Source: Paracoccaceae bacterium (GTDB lineage Bacteria; Pseudomonadota; Alphaproteobacteria; Rhodobacterales; Rhodobacteraceae). Taken from it: DNA of 49,788 nt. The first letter of the stretch is position 1. Every line of letters begins with the position of its first letter. The DNA is taken from assembly GCA_022763485.1 (NCBI GenBank), contig JALEGX010000003.1:1-49788 (forward strand), given 5' to 3'. Below, piece by piece: positions 36,180-44,509 of this stretch. The notes beneath the pieces were generated by a model. The model did not search any database and was not told the DNA's origin. It saw nothing but the letters and a program-made list of their open reading frames with translations. Made by a program: the position numbers and the translations under genes.

Positions 36180-36203
36180 TTTCCCATACTTACCAATGGG
36201 AAA
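36180..36203. promoter_or_regulatory. 8-bp inverted repeat operator candidate between acyl-CoA synthetase and ompW
   Basis: TTTCCCAT (36180-36187) and ATGGGAAA (36196-36203) are perfect complements separated by 8 bases, about 38 bp upstream of the synthetase ATG. On the minus strand a weak promoter-like pair (TTGGTA and AATATC) overlaps it. Such arm lengths fit a dimeric repressor site. Confidence 0.45.
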
Positions 36204-36215
36204 GCGGGAGGTCCT

Positions 36216-36229
36216 TTGATTCAGATCAG
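36216..36229 (+). promoter_or_regulatory. FNR/FnrL-type binding site upstream of ompW
   Basis: TTGAT-TCAG-ATCAG matches the FNR consensus TTGAT-N4-ATCAA at 9 of 10 positions. It lies 62 bp before the ompW ATG, a position suited to activation. OmpW is an oxygen-responsive gene in other proteobacteria, so the match is biologically reasonable. Confidence 0.65.
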
Positions 36230-36290
36230 AGAATGTGTTGCCGCGCTCGCGCATGGTCTGCGTACCAAAAAGACTAAAGGTAAACCCACC

Positions 36291-36893
36291 ATGAAACGCA
36301 CGCTTTCCGCTTTGGCTATCACCACCGCCCTTGCCGTTCTCGCCGGCCCTGTGGCCGCGCAGTCCCAGGGGGACTGGACCGTGGGTGTCGGTCTGGGATA
36401 CGTGAACCCCAAATCCAACAACGGGACCCTGGCTGGTGCAGCCGCAACCGTTGACGAAGATGTCCGCCCGACCTTCACCGTCGAATACTTCATCCGTGAC
36501 AACCTGGGCATCGAGCTGCTGGCCGCAACCCCGTTCGAGCATGATGTCTCGCTGGGTGGTGCCGTCGCCGCGTCGGTCAAGCATCTGCCGCCCACCCTGT
36601 CGCTGAACTACCACTTCCCGACCCAGTCCAAGTTCAAACCCTTCGTAGGTGCCGGTATCAACTACACCACCTTCTTCGAAGAGACGACCGCACTGGGCAC
36701 GCTGGAGCTGGATGACAGCATCGGCATCGCGCTGCAGGCTGGTGCAGACTACATGATCAGCGACCGTGGCGCGCTGCGCTTCAACGTGCGCTGGATCGAC
36801 ATCAGCACCGACGCAACCCTGAACGGCGCCGCCATCGGCACCGCAGAGATTGATCCGGTTGTGCTGGGCGTATCCTACGTTCACCGCTTCTGA
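36291..36893 (+). CDS. ompW: OmpW family outer membrane protein
   Basis: A small eight-strand beta-barrel of the outer membrane, 200 residues from ATG 36291, which follows an AAAGG ribosome site. The signal peptide MKRTLSALAITTALAVLAGP is likely cleaved after Ala23 (VAA). The mature part shows GDWTVGVGLGYVNPKSNN, DNLGIELLAATPFEHDV, FKPFVGAGINYT and ends in VSYVHRF, with the C-terminal aromatic residue of barrel proteins. It is on the opposite strand to the liu genes around it. An FNR-type site lies upstream. Confidence 0.93.
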   Translation: MKRTLSALAITTALAVLAGPVAAQSQGDWTVGVGLGYVNPKSNNGTLAGAAATVDEDVRPTFTVEYFIRDNLGIELLAATPFEHDVSLGGAVAASVKHLPPTLSLNYHFPTQSKFKPFVGAGINYTTFFEETTALGTLELDDSIGIALQAGADYMISDRGALRFNVRWIDISTDATLNGAAIGTAEIDPVVLGVSYVHRF

Positions 36894-36944
36894 TCCCTCT
36901 TCGGGGACGGGCCGGATCTGCGGCCCCTCCTCCCTTTGAAAACG

Positions 36945-36986
36945 GGCCCGCGCATTCCCCTCGGTTGCGTGGGCCTTGTTCGTTTT
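36945..36986 (+). terminator. Rho-independent terminator of ompW
   Basis: GGCCCGCGCA (36945-36954) pairs with TGCGTGGGCC (36966-36975) over 10 bp with one G-T pair and an 11-nt loop. The T-rich tract TTGTTCGTTTT follows, overlapping the stop of the convergent dehydrogenase gene. Confidence 0.7.
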
Positions 36987-38145
36987 ACATGGTGCCCATC
37001 AGCTCACGGCCGATCAGCATCCGGCGGATTTCGCTGGTTCCCGCGCCGATCTCCATCAGCTTGGCATCGCGGAAGATGCGCCCGACCAGGTTGTCGTTCA
37101 GGTACCCTGCGCCGCCAAAGGCCTGCACCGCCTGGTGCGCCTGGACCATGGCCTGTTCCGAGGCATAGAGGCAGCACGCCGCTGCATCCTGGCGGGTCAC
37201 GTCGCCACGGTCACAGCTTTTCGCCACTTCGTAGATATAGGCGCGGGCCGAGTTCATCGCGGTGTACATGTCCGCGATCTTCGCCTGCATCAGCTGGAAG
37301 TTACCGATCGGCTGGCCGAACTGCTTGCGCTCTTTCATGTAGGGCATCATTTCGTCCATGCAGGCGGCCATGATCCCGGTGCCGATCCCGGCCAGAACAA
37401 CGCGCTCATAGTCCAGACCCGACATCAGAACGCGAACGCCCTTGCCCTCTTCGCCCAGCACGTTTTCAAACGGCACTTCGCAGTCTTCAAAGATCAGCTC
37501 AGCCGTGTTCGAGCCACGCATACCCAGTTTGTCAAAGTGAACAGAGGTCGAGAACCCTTTGAAATCTTTCTCAATAATGAAAGCGGTGATGCCTTTGGAT
37601 CCTGCTTCGGGATCGGTCTTGGCATAGACGACCAGCGTGTCGGCATCCGGACCGTTGGTGATCCAATACTTGTTGCCGTTCAGGCGGTAGTGATCATTGC
37701 GCTTCTCGGCGCGCAGCGACATCGACACAACATCCGAACCGGCGCCGGCTTCGGACATGGCCAGAGCACCGACATGGTCGCCCGAGATCAGGCCGGGAAG
37801 GTATTTTTCCTTCTGCTCCTGGCTGGCATTCAGCTTGATCTGGTTCACACAGAGGTTGGAATGCGCGCCGTAGGACAGCGAGACCGAAGCGCTGGCGCGG
37901 GCGATTTCCTCAACCGCGATGGTATGCGCAAGATAGCTCATCCCTGCGCCACCGAATTCTTCGGAAACGGTGATGCCCAGCAGACCCAGCTCCCCCATTT
38001 CCTTCCACAGGTCCGCCGGGAAGGCGTTCGTCTTGTCGATCTCTGCCGCCATCGGCTTGACGCGCTCCTGCGCCCAGCGATGCACCATATCGCGCAGCGC
38101 ATTCACATCTTCACCAAGATCGAATTGCATGTTGGCCATGAACAT
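36985..38145 (-). CDS. liuA: Isovaleryl-CoA dehydrogenase
   Basis: An FAD-dependent acyl-CoA dehydrogenase that oxidises isovaleryl-CoA to 3-methylcrotonyl-CoA in leucine breakdown. It has 386 residues from ATG 38145, which has GGAGG 8 nt upstream. The FAD-binding [12 protein letters not shown] and [17 protein letters not shown] segments are present. The catalytic base is Glu247 in [11 protein letters not shown], the position used by isovaleryl-CoA dehydrogenases rather than the C-terminal site of straight-chain enzymes. A promoter with an overlapping palindrome is upstream. ompW separates it from the rest of the cluster. Confidence 0.93.
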   Translation of the reverse strand: MFMANMQFDLGEDVNALRDMVHRWAQERVKPMAAEIDKTNAFPADLWKEMGELGLLGITVSEEFGGAGMSYLAHTIAVEEIARASASVSLSYGAHSNLCVNQIKLNASQEQKEKYLPGLISGDHVGALAMSEAGAGSDVVSMSLRAEKRNDHYRLNGNKYWITNGPDADTLVVYAKTDPEAGSKGITAFIIEKDFKGFSTSVHFDKLGMRGSNTAELIFEDCEVPFENVLGEEGKGVRVLMSGLDYERVVLAGIGTGIMAACMDEMMPYMKERKQFGQPIGNFQLMQAKIADMYTAMNSARAYIYEVAKSCDRGDVTRQDAAACCLYASEQAMVQAHQAVQAFGGAGYLNDNLVGRIFRDAKLMEIGAGTSEIRRMLIGRELMGTM

Positions 38146-38178
38146 GAGGGGATCCTCCACCCTTTGATCCGAATTATT

Positions 38179-38192
38179 TGAACACTTGTTCA
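38179..38192. promoter_or_regulatory. Perfect palindrome (operator candidate) over the liuA start site
   Basis: TGAACA-CT-TGTTCA is a perfect 6-bp inverted repeat with a 2-bp centre. It lies immediately downstream of the -10 element on the minus strand, covering the expected transcription start. This is the position of a repressor site; a TetR-type regulator is a reasonable guess. Confidence 0.6.
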
Positions 38193-38194
38193 TT

Positions 38195-38223
38195 TACATA
38201 CGCAGCAGAACGATTCGCGTCAA
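38195..38223 (-). promoter_or_regulatory. Putative promoter of liuA
   Basis: On the minus strand TTGACG (38223-38218) and TATGTA (38200-38195) are 17 bp apart. The start would fall near 38187-38189, inside the palindrome. Confidence 0.55.
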
Positions 38224-38395
38224 CCACGGCCGCTGCGGCGCGATGACCGCCCCCTGCAAGCGACGGTTAACAAAAGGAAAATCTCCGGGCCTGCCCGAAG
38301 ATTGCCCCGGCTTCTTCGCGGATGTGCCTTATTGTGGACACGGCCGCGCATCAGGTTGGGGTCCGGACACACGCGACATGACCTGACCCACTACC

Positions 38396-39472
38396 ATGCC
38401 CACCAACCTGATCATCAACGGGACCTTCTCTGCCGGCTCCACCGGCTGGTCCGGCACGGACCTGGAGACCAACCACCGCGAAACCGCCTATCTGCGGAAC
38501 GGGTCCTCCAACCGCGTGGCCGAGATGGATGGACGGTCCGGCCAGACCACGGTCATGGAACAGAGCTTTTCGGTCTCAGGTGACGGTGAAATCGGCGGGA
38601 CCTTCAATATCGACAGCGCATTGCGCAATGCCTCGCTGGGTCAGGCCGGTCAGGAAGGTTTCACGGTCGAGATCCTGGACAGCTCCGGCGGCAGCGTCGG
38701 GTCGATGACGGTTCTGCCGACAACCAATAGCTATTCCACCTATTCGATGGACGTGCTGTTCCCCTCTGCCGGGACCTACACGCTGCGCATGACCGAACTG
38801 GGGCCGAACAACAGCCTTGGCGCGATCATCGACAATGTGGAAATGCTGGTCTGCTTCTGTGACGGCACGCTGATTTCCACCCCCGAAGGCCCGCGCCCTG
38901 TCGAAAGCCTGCGCGTGGGCGACACCGTCACCACCCAGGATGGACCGATGCAGCTGCGCTGGATCGGACGCCGCAAGGTCGCCGCCCCGGATCGCGCAGA
39001 GAACCCCAAGCTGCACCCCGTGCGCATTGCCGCCGGGGCCCTTGGCAATGGGCTGCCCACACGGGATCTGCGGGTGTCCCGACAGCACCGTATGCTGTGC
39101 CAGAACAAGACGGTTTCGAACATGTTCGGCGCCGCATCGGTTCTGGTTGCCGCAATCCGGCTGGTTGGCCTGCCCGGCATCACGCTGGACGAAGACCCGG
39201 GAGAGGTCTGCTACTACCACCTGGCCCTGGACGACCATCAGGTGATCTATGCCGAAGACGCCCCGACAGAGAGCTTCCGCATCACGCGCACCTCACTGGC
39301 CAGCCTGACCGACGAGGGACGCGAAGAGCTGCTGACGTTGTTTCCCGATCTGTGCGACACAAATGGACCTGCCCGACGCGACGCGGCCTATATCCCGCCA
39401 CGCCCCCGCCAGAAGTCGCTGATCCGCCGCATGGTCAAGAACCGCAAGGCCGTGGTTGCCACCGCCGCCTGA
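38396..39472 (+). CDS. Hint_2-domain protein with N-terminal beta-sandwich domain
   Basis: A 358-residue protein. Residues 1-150 look like a carbohydrate-binding or jelly-roll module: LIINGTFSAGSTGWSG, YTLRMTELG and AIIDNVEML. A Hint domain (about 151-300) follows. The likely nucleophile is Cys153 in CFCDGTLISTPEGP, then the PVESLRVGDTV, HPVRIAAGALGNGLPTRDL and VSRQHRML blocks. No C-terminal His-Asn splice junction or extein is evident, so it should cleave rather than splice, as in hedgehog-type proteins. There is no signal peptide. Such proteins are common in Rhodobacteraceae, but their role is poorly known. The tail is basic. Confidence 0.87.
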   Translation: MPTNLIINGTFSAGSTGWSGTDLETNHRETAYLRNGSSNRVAEMDGRSGQTTVMEQSFSVSGDGEIGGTFNIDSALRNASLGQAGQEGFTVEILDSSGGSVGSMTVLPTTNSYSTYSMDVLFPSAGTYTLRMTELGPNNSLGAIIDNVEMLVCFCDGTLISTPEGPRPVESLRVGDTVTTQDGPMQLRWIGRRKVAAPDRAENPKLHPVRIAAGALGNGLPTRDLRVSRQHRMLCQNKTVSNMFGAASVLVAAIRLVGLPGITLDEDPGEVCYYHLALDDHQVIYAEDAPTESFRITRTSLASLTDEGREELLTLFPDLCDTNGPARRDAAYIPPRPRQKSLIRRMVKNRKAVVATAA

Positions 39473-39478
39473 GACGGC

Positions 39479-39496
39479 GGGCGCGCTTATGCGCCC
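39479..39496. repeat. Short hairpin between convergent Hint and aminotransferase genes
   Basis: GGGCGC (39479-39484) and GCGCCC (39491-39496) form a 6-bp stem with a 6-nt loop that overlaps the aminotransferase stop codon. No T-run follows, so it is at most a weak terminator. Confidence 0.3.
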
Positions 39497-40680
39497 TGAT
39501 ACACCGCCCCAACCTCGGACCGGATGATGCGCGCGATCTGGGCGCAATCTTCCAGCGTGAAGGTCAGCGGCACCCGCATGTCCAGAATGCCGGCCAAAAC
39601 ACGATCACTCTCCGGCATCCGGGGCGTGTCGGCGTATTGCCAGCTGTCATAGCGTGAGGTGAAGGCCACGGGTTCAGGTGTGCCGAACCATTTCAACTCT
39701 ACCCCGCGGACGCCGCAGCGTTGAACCACCTCCTGCACCTTCTCTGCCGACCAGTCCAACAGAAGGAACTGGATGGAAGAGCCGACAAAGACCTCTGGCT
39801 CGGGACGTTCGACCACGGTCAGGCCCGGCGTATCACGCAGCCCCTCTTCGACCGCCACATAGCGCTCGTTCCAGCGGGCGACCTGTGTGTCCAGATCCTG
39901 CAACTGCGGGCGCAGAATCGCCGCGCGCAGGTTGTCCATCCGGCCCGAGATGTTGGGCGTCACATATTTGACCCGTTCAAACACCTCAGGCGCCGGGGCC
40001 GCAAGGTGGCGCTCGTACAGCATGTAGGAGCCGGACAAAATGGTGGCCCGCGCCGCGATCTCTTCATCGTCAGTGATGAACAGACCGCCCTCGCCCGAGT
40101 TCACATGCTTGTAGGTCTGACAGGAATAGCAGCCGATCGCCCCATGCCGGCCCGACAGCACGCCGTTCCACGACGCCCCCATCGTGTGGGCGCAATCTTC
40201 GATCACGATGATCCCGGCGTCGTCGCAGATCTGCATCAGCCGGTCCATATCACACAGATGTCCGCGCATATGGCTGAGCATCAGCACCTTGGCCTGATCC
40301 GCCTTGGCGGCCAGATCCTGCAAGTCGATCGTCAGGTCCTCGGTCACCCCCACGAACACCGGCCGCGCGCCCACCGAGGCGATGGATCCCGGCACCGGGG
40401 CCAGCGTGAAGGCGTTGGTCAGCACCGCATCGCCGGGCTGCACCCCCACCGCGCGCAGCGCCATGGCCAGAGCATAGCCGCCAGAAGCCACCGCCAGACA
40501 GTATTTCGCCCCCATCTGGGCGGCGAATTCCTGTTCCAGCAAAGCGGTCTCGCTCAGCTCGCCCGCGGCGGTGTTGTAACGATGCAAGCGCCCGTTGCGC
40601 ATCACATTGACAGCGGCCTCGATCCCCGCTTCCGGGATCGGTTCCTGCTGGGTGAAATTGCCAGTGAAAATCTCGGTCAT
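39487..40680 (-). CDS. DegT/DnrJ/EryC1/StrS-family aminotransferase
   Basis: A PLP-dependent aminotransferase of the sugar-aminotransferase (DegT) family, 397 residues from ATG 40680. The PLP-binding Asp162 sits in VIEDCAHTMGAS and the Schiff-base lysine at 191 in QTYKHVNSGEGG. The substrate-binding segment AVLTNAFTLAPV is also present. ATG 40701 is an alternative start; no strong ribosome site marks either. Family members modify nucleotide sugars or amino-cyclitols, but the substrate here is unknown. It is convergent with the Hint gene and 107 bp downstream of gph on the same strand. Confidence 0.88.
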   Translation of the reverse strand: MTEIFTGNFTQQEPIPEAGIEAAVNVMRNGRLHRYNTAAGELSETALLEQEFAAQMGAKYCLAVASGGYALAMALRAVGVQPGDAVLTNAFTLAPVPGSIASVGARPVFVGVTEDLTIDLQDLAAKADQAKVLMLSHMRGHLCDMDRLMQICDDAGIIVIEDCAHTMGASWNGVLSGRHGAIGCYSCQTYKHVNSGEGGLFITDDEEIAARATILSGSYMLYERHLAAPAPEVFERVKYVTPNISGRMDNLRAAILRPQLQDLDTQVARWNERYVAVEEGLRDTPGLTVVERPEPEVFVGSSIQFLLLDWSAEKVQEVVQRCGVRGVELKWFGTPEPVAFTSRYDSWQYADTPRMPESDRVLAGILDMRVPLTFTLEDCAQIARIIRSEVGAVYQGA

Positions 40681-40787
40681 GGGGTGTTTCTGGGTCAGCA
40701 TCTGGCCCGGGTCAAGAGAGCGCGACACCTATTTGCAGAATCCGAATGAGGACAAAGCAAAGCGTGAAGCTGTCCCTCTCCACTGGC

Positions 40788-41450
40788 TCAGCCGATCAGA
40801 TCGTCCACCATGTCCGGGAGGTCGGGATAGCGATGCAACAGAGCTTCGGGGGAGAGCGCCGCCATATCCTCGCCGGAGGGGCCGAACGTCACAAGGATCG
40901 AGGGCACACCCGCCGCCTTGGCGGTGTTGCGATCCGTGTCGCTGTCCCCCACCAGAAGGCAGTGCGCCGGATCGCCGCCCGCCAGACGCGCCGCTTCGCG
41001 CAGCGGGGCCGGATCCGGCTTGCGCACCGGCAGGGTATCCGCCCCGACCAGCGAGCCGAATTGCGTCAGCACCCCGAATTCGGTCATCAGCTGATGGGCC
41101 AGCGCCTCGGGCTTGTTGGTGCAGATCCCGACGCGATATCCCTTGGTTTTCAGGGTTTCCACCGCGTCCATCGCCCCGTCATAAAGGTAGCTGTGTTCGG
41201 CAATCGCGCCGCGATAGGCCTCCAGCAGCACGGCATAGTAGGAATCCACCGTCGCCTGATCAAAGGCATCCACCCGGCGCAGCCCTTCGGACAGCATCAT
41301 CCGCCCGCCGCGCAAGGCAATCCCGGCATCGCGCCCATGTTCCAGCAGATCGCCATATCCCATCTGGCGGAAACAGGCGTTGGCAGCATTCAACAGATCC
41401 CCGGACGTGTCCGCCAAGGTTCCATCCAGATCGAAAATCACACTGCGCAT
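40788..41450 (-). CDS. gph: Phosphoglycolate phosphatase-like HAD hydrolase
   Basis: A cytosolic HAD-superfamily phosphatase of 220 residues; the frame upstream to 41687 runs into glmU and is rejected. Motif I is VIFDLDGTLADT, motif II is GICTNKPEALA, and LVGDSDTD provides the last acidic pair, with the motif III lysine in RKPDPAPL. The sequence matches Gph, which removes phosphate from 2-phosphoglycolate. AAGGAACAGGA precedes the ATG at 41450. Divergent from glmU with a 94-bp gap. Confidence 0.9.
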   Translation of the reverse strand: MRSVIFDLDGTLADTSGDLLNAANACFRQMGYGDLLEHGRDAGIALRGGRMMLSEGLRRVDAFDQATVDSYYAVLLEAYRGAIAEHSYLYDGAMDAVETLKTKGYRVGICTNKPEALAHQLMTEFGVLTQFGSLVGADTLPVRKPDPAPLREAARLAGGDPAHCLLVGDSDTDRNTAKAAGVPSILVTFGPSGEDMAALSPEALLHRYPDLPDMVDDLIG

Positions 41451-41544
41451 TCCTGTTCCTTCCCCAGATTGGGCCAAGCGCAGTTGCACCCGGCCCTTCA
41501 GCGGATAAAACGGAGAGAACAGAAACTCAAAGGGAAAAACACCC

Positions 41545-42897
41545 ATGAGCACAGCTCTCGTCATCCTCGCCGCCGGCAAGGGAACCCGGATGAACTCGGA
41601 TCTGCCAAAGGTCCTGCACCCGATCGCCCAGGCTCCGATGCTGGCCCATGCGATGCGCGCGGGCCGTGCACTGGACCCCGAGCACACCGTCGTCGTCGCC
41701 GGTCACGGGGCCGAGCAGGTCACCAAGGCCGTGGCCGACATCGACCCCAGCGCCCAGGTGGTCCTGCAAACCGAACAGCTGGGCACCGCCCATGCGGTGG
41801 ACATGGCGCGCGACACGCTGAACGGATTTGCGGGCGATGTCGTCGTTCTGTATGGCGATACCCCCTTCATCAGCCCCGATACCTTGGAGCGGATGCTGGC
41901 CGCACGGGCGGAAAACGATCTGGTTGTACTGGGCTTTGAAGCTGCGGACCCCGCGCGCTATGGCCGTCTGGTGATGCAGGGCGACAGCCTGGAAAAGATC
42001 GTGGAGTTCAAGGACGCCAGCGACGCAGAGCGCGCCATCACCTTCTGCAACTCCGGCCTGATTGCCTGTGACAACGCCACGCTGTTCGATCTGATCGCCA
42101 AGGTCGGCAACGAAAACGCCTCGGGCGAATACTATCTGACCGATGTTGTCGCCCTGGCGCGGGAACAGGGGTTGAAGGTCACCGCCGTCTCCTGCGATGA
42201 AAGCGAAACGCTGGGCGTCAACTCCCGCCGCGACCTGGCCGCGGCCGATGCCGTATTCCAGCGCACTGCGCGCGAGGCTCTACTGGATCTGGGCGTCACC
42301 CTGATGGCCCCCGAAACTGTCTATCTGGCCTTCGACACCGTGATCGGGCGCGACACGGTGATTGAACCCAACGTGGTCTTCGGCCCCGGTGTCACCGTCG
42401 AAAGCGGCGCCACACTCCGCGCGTTTTCGCATCTGGAAGGCTGCCATGTCAGCCGCGGCGGCGTGATCGGCCCCTACGCCCGTCTGCGTCCGGGCACGGA
42501 ACTGGCCGAGGACGTCAAGGTTGGCAACTTTGTCGAGCTGAAGAACGCCGAGGTCGCCGAAGGCGCCAAGGTCAACCACCTGTCCTATATCGGTGACGCC
42601 AGCATCGGTGCAGAAACCAACATCGGCGCGGGCACGATCACCTGCAACTACGACGGCGTCATGAAGCACCGGACTGAAATCGGACCGCGGGTCTTCATAG
42701 GGTCGAACACCTGTCTGGTGGCCCCGGTCAAGATCGGGCGCGACGCCATGACCGCCACCGGCACCGTGGTGCAGAAAGACGTGGAAGCCGAGGCTCTGGC
42801 CATCGCTCGTGTGAAACAGGAAAACAAACCCGGTCGGGCGGTCAAATTGTTCGATATGTTAAAGGCTCGAAAGCGAAAACAGCAGGAGAACGCCTGA
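41545..42897 (+). CDS. glmU: Bifunctional GlcNAc-1-phosphate uridylyltransferase / glucosamine-1-phosphate acetyltransferase
   Basis: Makes UDP-GlcNAc for peptidoglycan and LPS. It has 450 residues. The N-terminal nucleotidyltransferase motif is LAAGKGTRMNSDLPKVLHP (8-26). The C-terminal left-handed beta-helix carries GPYARLRPGTELAEDV, VGNFVELKN and NYDGVMKHRTEIG (acetyl-CoA site region). The lipid-A and core genes nearby (waaA, GT4) use the same precursor supply. GGG-rich AAAGGG lies upstream of the ATG at 41545. A bidirectional terminator follows. Confidence 0.96.
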   Translation: MSTALVILAAGKGTRMNSDLPKVLHPIAQAPMLAHAMRAGRALDPEHTVVVAGHGAEQVTKAVADIDPSAQVVLQTEQLGTAHAVDMARDTLNGFAGDVVVLYGDTPFISPDTLERMLAARAENDLVVLGFEAADPARYGRLVMQGDSLEKIVEFKDASDAERAITFCNSGLIACDNATLFDLIAKVGNENASGEYYLTDVVALAREQGLKVTAVSCDESETLGVNSRRDLAAADAVFQRTAREALLDLGVTLMAPETVYLAFDTVIGRDTVIEPNVVFGPGVTVESGATLRAFSHLEGCHVSRGGVIGPYARLRPGTELAEDVKVGNFVELKNAEVAEGAKVNHLSYIGDASIGAETNIGAGTITCNYDGVMKHRTEIGPRVFIGSNTCLVAPVKIGRDAMTATGTVVQKDVEAEALAIARVKQENKPGRAVKLFDMLKARKRKQQENA

Positions 42898-42936
42898 ATT
42901 GTCCTAAAATTAACTTTAACTTTCGCTCAAAATCAC

Positions 42937-42966
42937 AAAAGGCCAGCCCCCGAGGCTGGCCTTTTT
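42937..42966. terminator. Bidirectional Rho-independent terminator between glmU and FkbM gene
   Basis: GGCCAGCC (42941-42948) and GGCTGGCC (42954-42961) form a perfect 8-bp stem with a 5-nt loop. AAAA precedes the stem and TTTTT follows, so it can terminate both convergent transcripts. Confidence 0.9.
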
Positions 42967-42988
42967 GGTGATACGCCGCTCTGAACGG

Positions 42989-43708
42989 TCAGTCCCGGAT
43001 GTAGAGCACATCCCCGTGGCTGGGCACCTGAACATACCGATGCGACGCCAGGCTGAACCCCATCTTGCGCATGTGCGCGTCGATGTCTTCGAACATTGCC
43101 CCGCCATCATACAACGGCACTTTGGAGACTTCGCATTTGCACTGGGCAAACATCTTCAGCCCGTCCCCCAGACCTTGCAGCACCGACAGTTCATGACCCT
43201 GCACATCGACCACCAGCATCGGACGCTGTGCCTTTGTCGGGTCCAGATCATGTCGCGCCAGGATATCCGGCAAGGTCCGCGTGGTCAGTTGCAGCACCTC
43301 CCCGCTTTCGCCGGCGTCGGGAAAGCGCTCTTTCAGCGTATCCGTTGCCTTGTGGATCGACGAGGAGGATCCATCGCCTTTGAAGCGGTGAAATTCTAGC
43401 TGATCCCCGGCGTCGGCAGACACCAGTGCATTTTCGGTCAAATGACGCGCCGCGCCGCTGCGATCGGCCAGGATCTTCTGCAACTCCGCATGGGTATCGG
43501 GGTCTGCCTCCACCCACAGCACCGTCTTGGCGCCGCAGTCTTCGTAAAAACCCGCATCTTCGGCCCAATGCGCGCCCACATGCACAATCAGGTCGATAGG
43601 CGCGCGCCGCTGCATCAACAGCTCATATTTGGAGGCGCGGAAATACTTGCGCCAGCTTTGCGGCACCAGTTTCTTGGCGTTCCGCTCCAGACCCTTGAGA
43701 AAGTGCAT
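42989..43708 (-). CDS. FkbM-family methyltransferase
   Basis: A SAM-dependent methyltransferase of 239 residues. The SAM-binding motif I is DLIVHVGAHWAEDAGFYED (around residues 39-57), followed by the acidic VLWVEADPD. The second half has PMLVVDVQGHELSVLQGL, a hallmark of the FkbM family. FkbM proteins methylate sugar or polyketide hydroxyls; location near LPS genes suggests a glycan substrate, which is inference. GGAG precedes the ATG at 43708. The C terminus ends DVLYIRD. Confidence 0.9.
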   Translation of the reverse strand: MHFLKGLERNAKKLVPQSWRKYFRASKYELLMQRRAPIDLIVHVGAHWAEDAGFYEDCGAKTVLWVEADPDTHAELQKILADRSGAARHLTENALVSADAGDQLEFHRFKGDGSSSSIHKATDTLKERFPDAGESGEVLQLTTRTLPDILARHDLDPTKAQRPMLVVDVQGHELSVLQGLGDGLKMFAQCKCEVSKVPLYDGGAMFEDIDAHMRKMGFSLASHRYVQVPSHGDVLYIRD

Positions 43709-43748
43709 GCTGCTCTCCTGCAGTGTTTCGCCCCTCTTACCAGCCCCC

Positions 43749-43776
43749 TTGATCCGGGAAAAGGTGTGGCTATGCT
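43749..43776 (+). promoter_or_regulatory. Putative promoter of the AlkD-like gene
   Basis: TTGATC (43749-43754) and TATGCT (43771-43776) are 16 bp apart. The start would be near 43783, about 30 nt before the ATG at 43813. Confidence 0.4.
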
Positions 43777-43812
43777 GCGGCCTTCCGAAGTTTGCGAACT
43801 GGTTCCCTTCTC

Positions 43813-44496
43813 ATGTCCGAAATCCTGCTTGATCAGATCCGCGCCCATGCTGACGCTGAGCGCGCCGCCGGTGCCGCCGCCTATCACAAGGCCGAACGCG
43901 AATATCTGGGCGTTCCCAATCCCGTCTTGAATGATCTGACCAAGGACTGGCGCCGCTCGCTGACCCTGGATCAGCGGTTGGAGGGTGCAAAATTCCTGTG
44001 GCAGACCGATATTCACGAAGCCCGGGTCGCCGCCGCCAAATTGTTTGCCCAGGCCCGGATCCGCCCTGATGATGCGGTGTGGGACCTGTTGGTGTCCTGG
44101 GTGCCCGACTTCGATGCCTGGGCCATCGCCGATCATGTCTGCGGGTCGCTTTCTAAACGGCTGATCGCTGACCCGTCGCGGCTGGACGTGGTGGAAAGCT
44201 GGACCCAGAGCGAGCACATGTGGACCCGGCGTGCGGCGATGGTCTGCACCTTGCCCTGGACCAAACAGAACAACCCCAAACCGGCGGAGCTGGAACAGCG
44301 CGATCGCATCCTGGGATGGGCGGCGGGCTATGTGCCTGACCGGGAATGGTTCATGCAAAAGTCCATCGCCTGGTGGCTGCGGGAACTCAGCAAGCATGAC
44401 CAGGACCGGGTCCGCGACTTCCTGTCCGAGCACGGGCCTGAGATGAAGGCCTTTGCCCGAAAGGAAGCCGAAAAATACCTTAAGAACCCATCTTAA
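43813..44496 (+). CDS. DNA alkylation repair protein, AlkD-like
   Basis: A HEAT-repeat DNA glycosylase family member that removes N3/N7-alkylpurines. It has 227 residues from ATG 43813; seven earlier codons in frame are part of the leader. Family elements are visible: LGVPNPVLNDLTKDW, LVSWVPDFDAWAIADHV, MWTRRAAMVCTLPWT and QKSIAWWLRELSKHD. The helical repeats cover the whole length and there is no other domain. The gene is divergent from the FkbM gene and convergent with the small lipoprotein gene. Confidence 0.9.
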   Translation: MSEILLDQIRAHADAERAAGAAAYHKAEREYLGVPNPVLNDLTKDWRRSLTLDQRLEGAKFLWQTDIHEARVAAAKLFAQARIRPDDAVWDLLVSWVPDFDAWAIADHVCGSLSKRLIADPSRLDVVESWTQSEHMWTRRAAMVCTLPWTKQNNPKPAELEQRDRILGWAAGYVPDREWFMQKSIAWWLRELSKHDQDRVRDFLSEHGPEMKAFARKEAEKYLKNPS

Positions 44497-44509
44497 GAAT
44501 CTGAAATCA

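Noticed and set aside
38280..38303. Hairpin AATCTCCGGGC / GCCCGAAGATT upstream of the Hint gene
   Set aside because: The stem has a mismatch and almost no loop, and no T-run follows, so I could not support a function.
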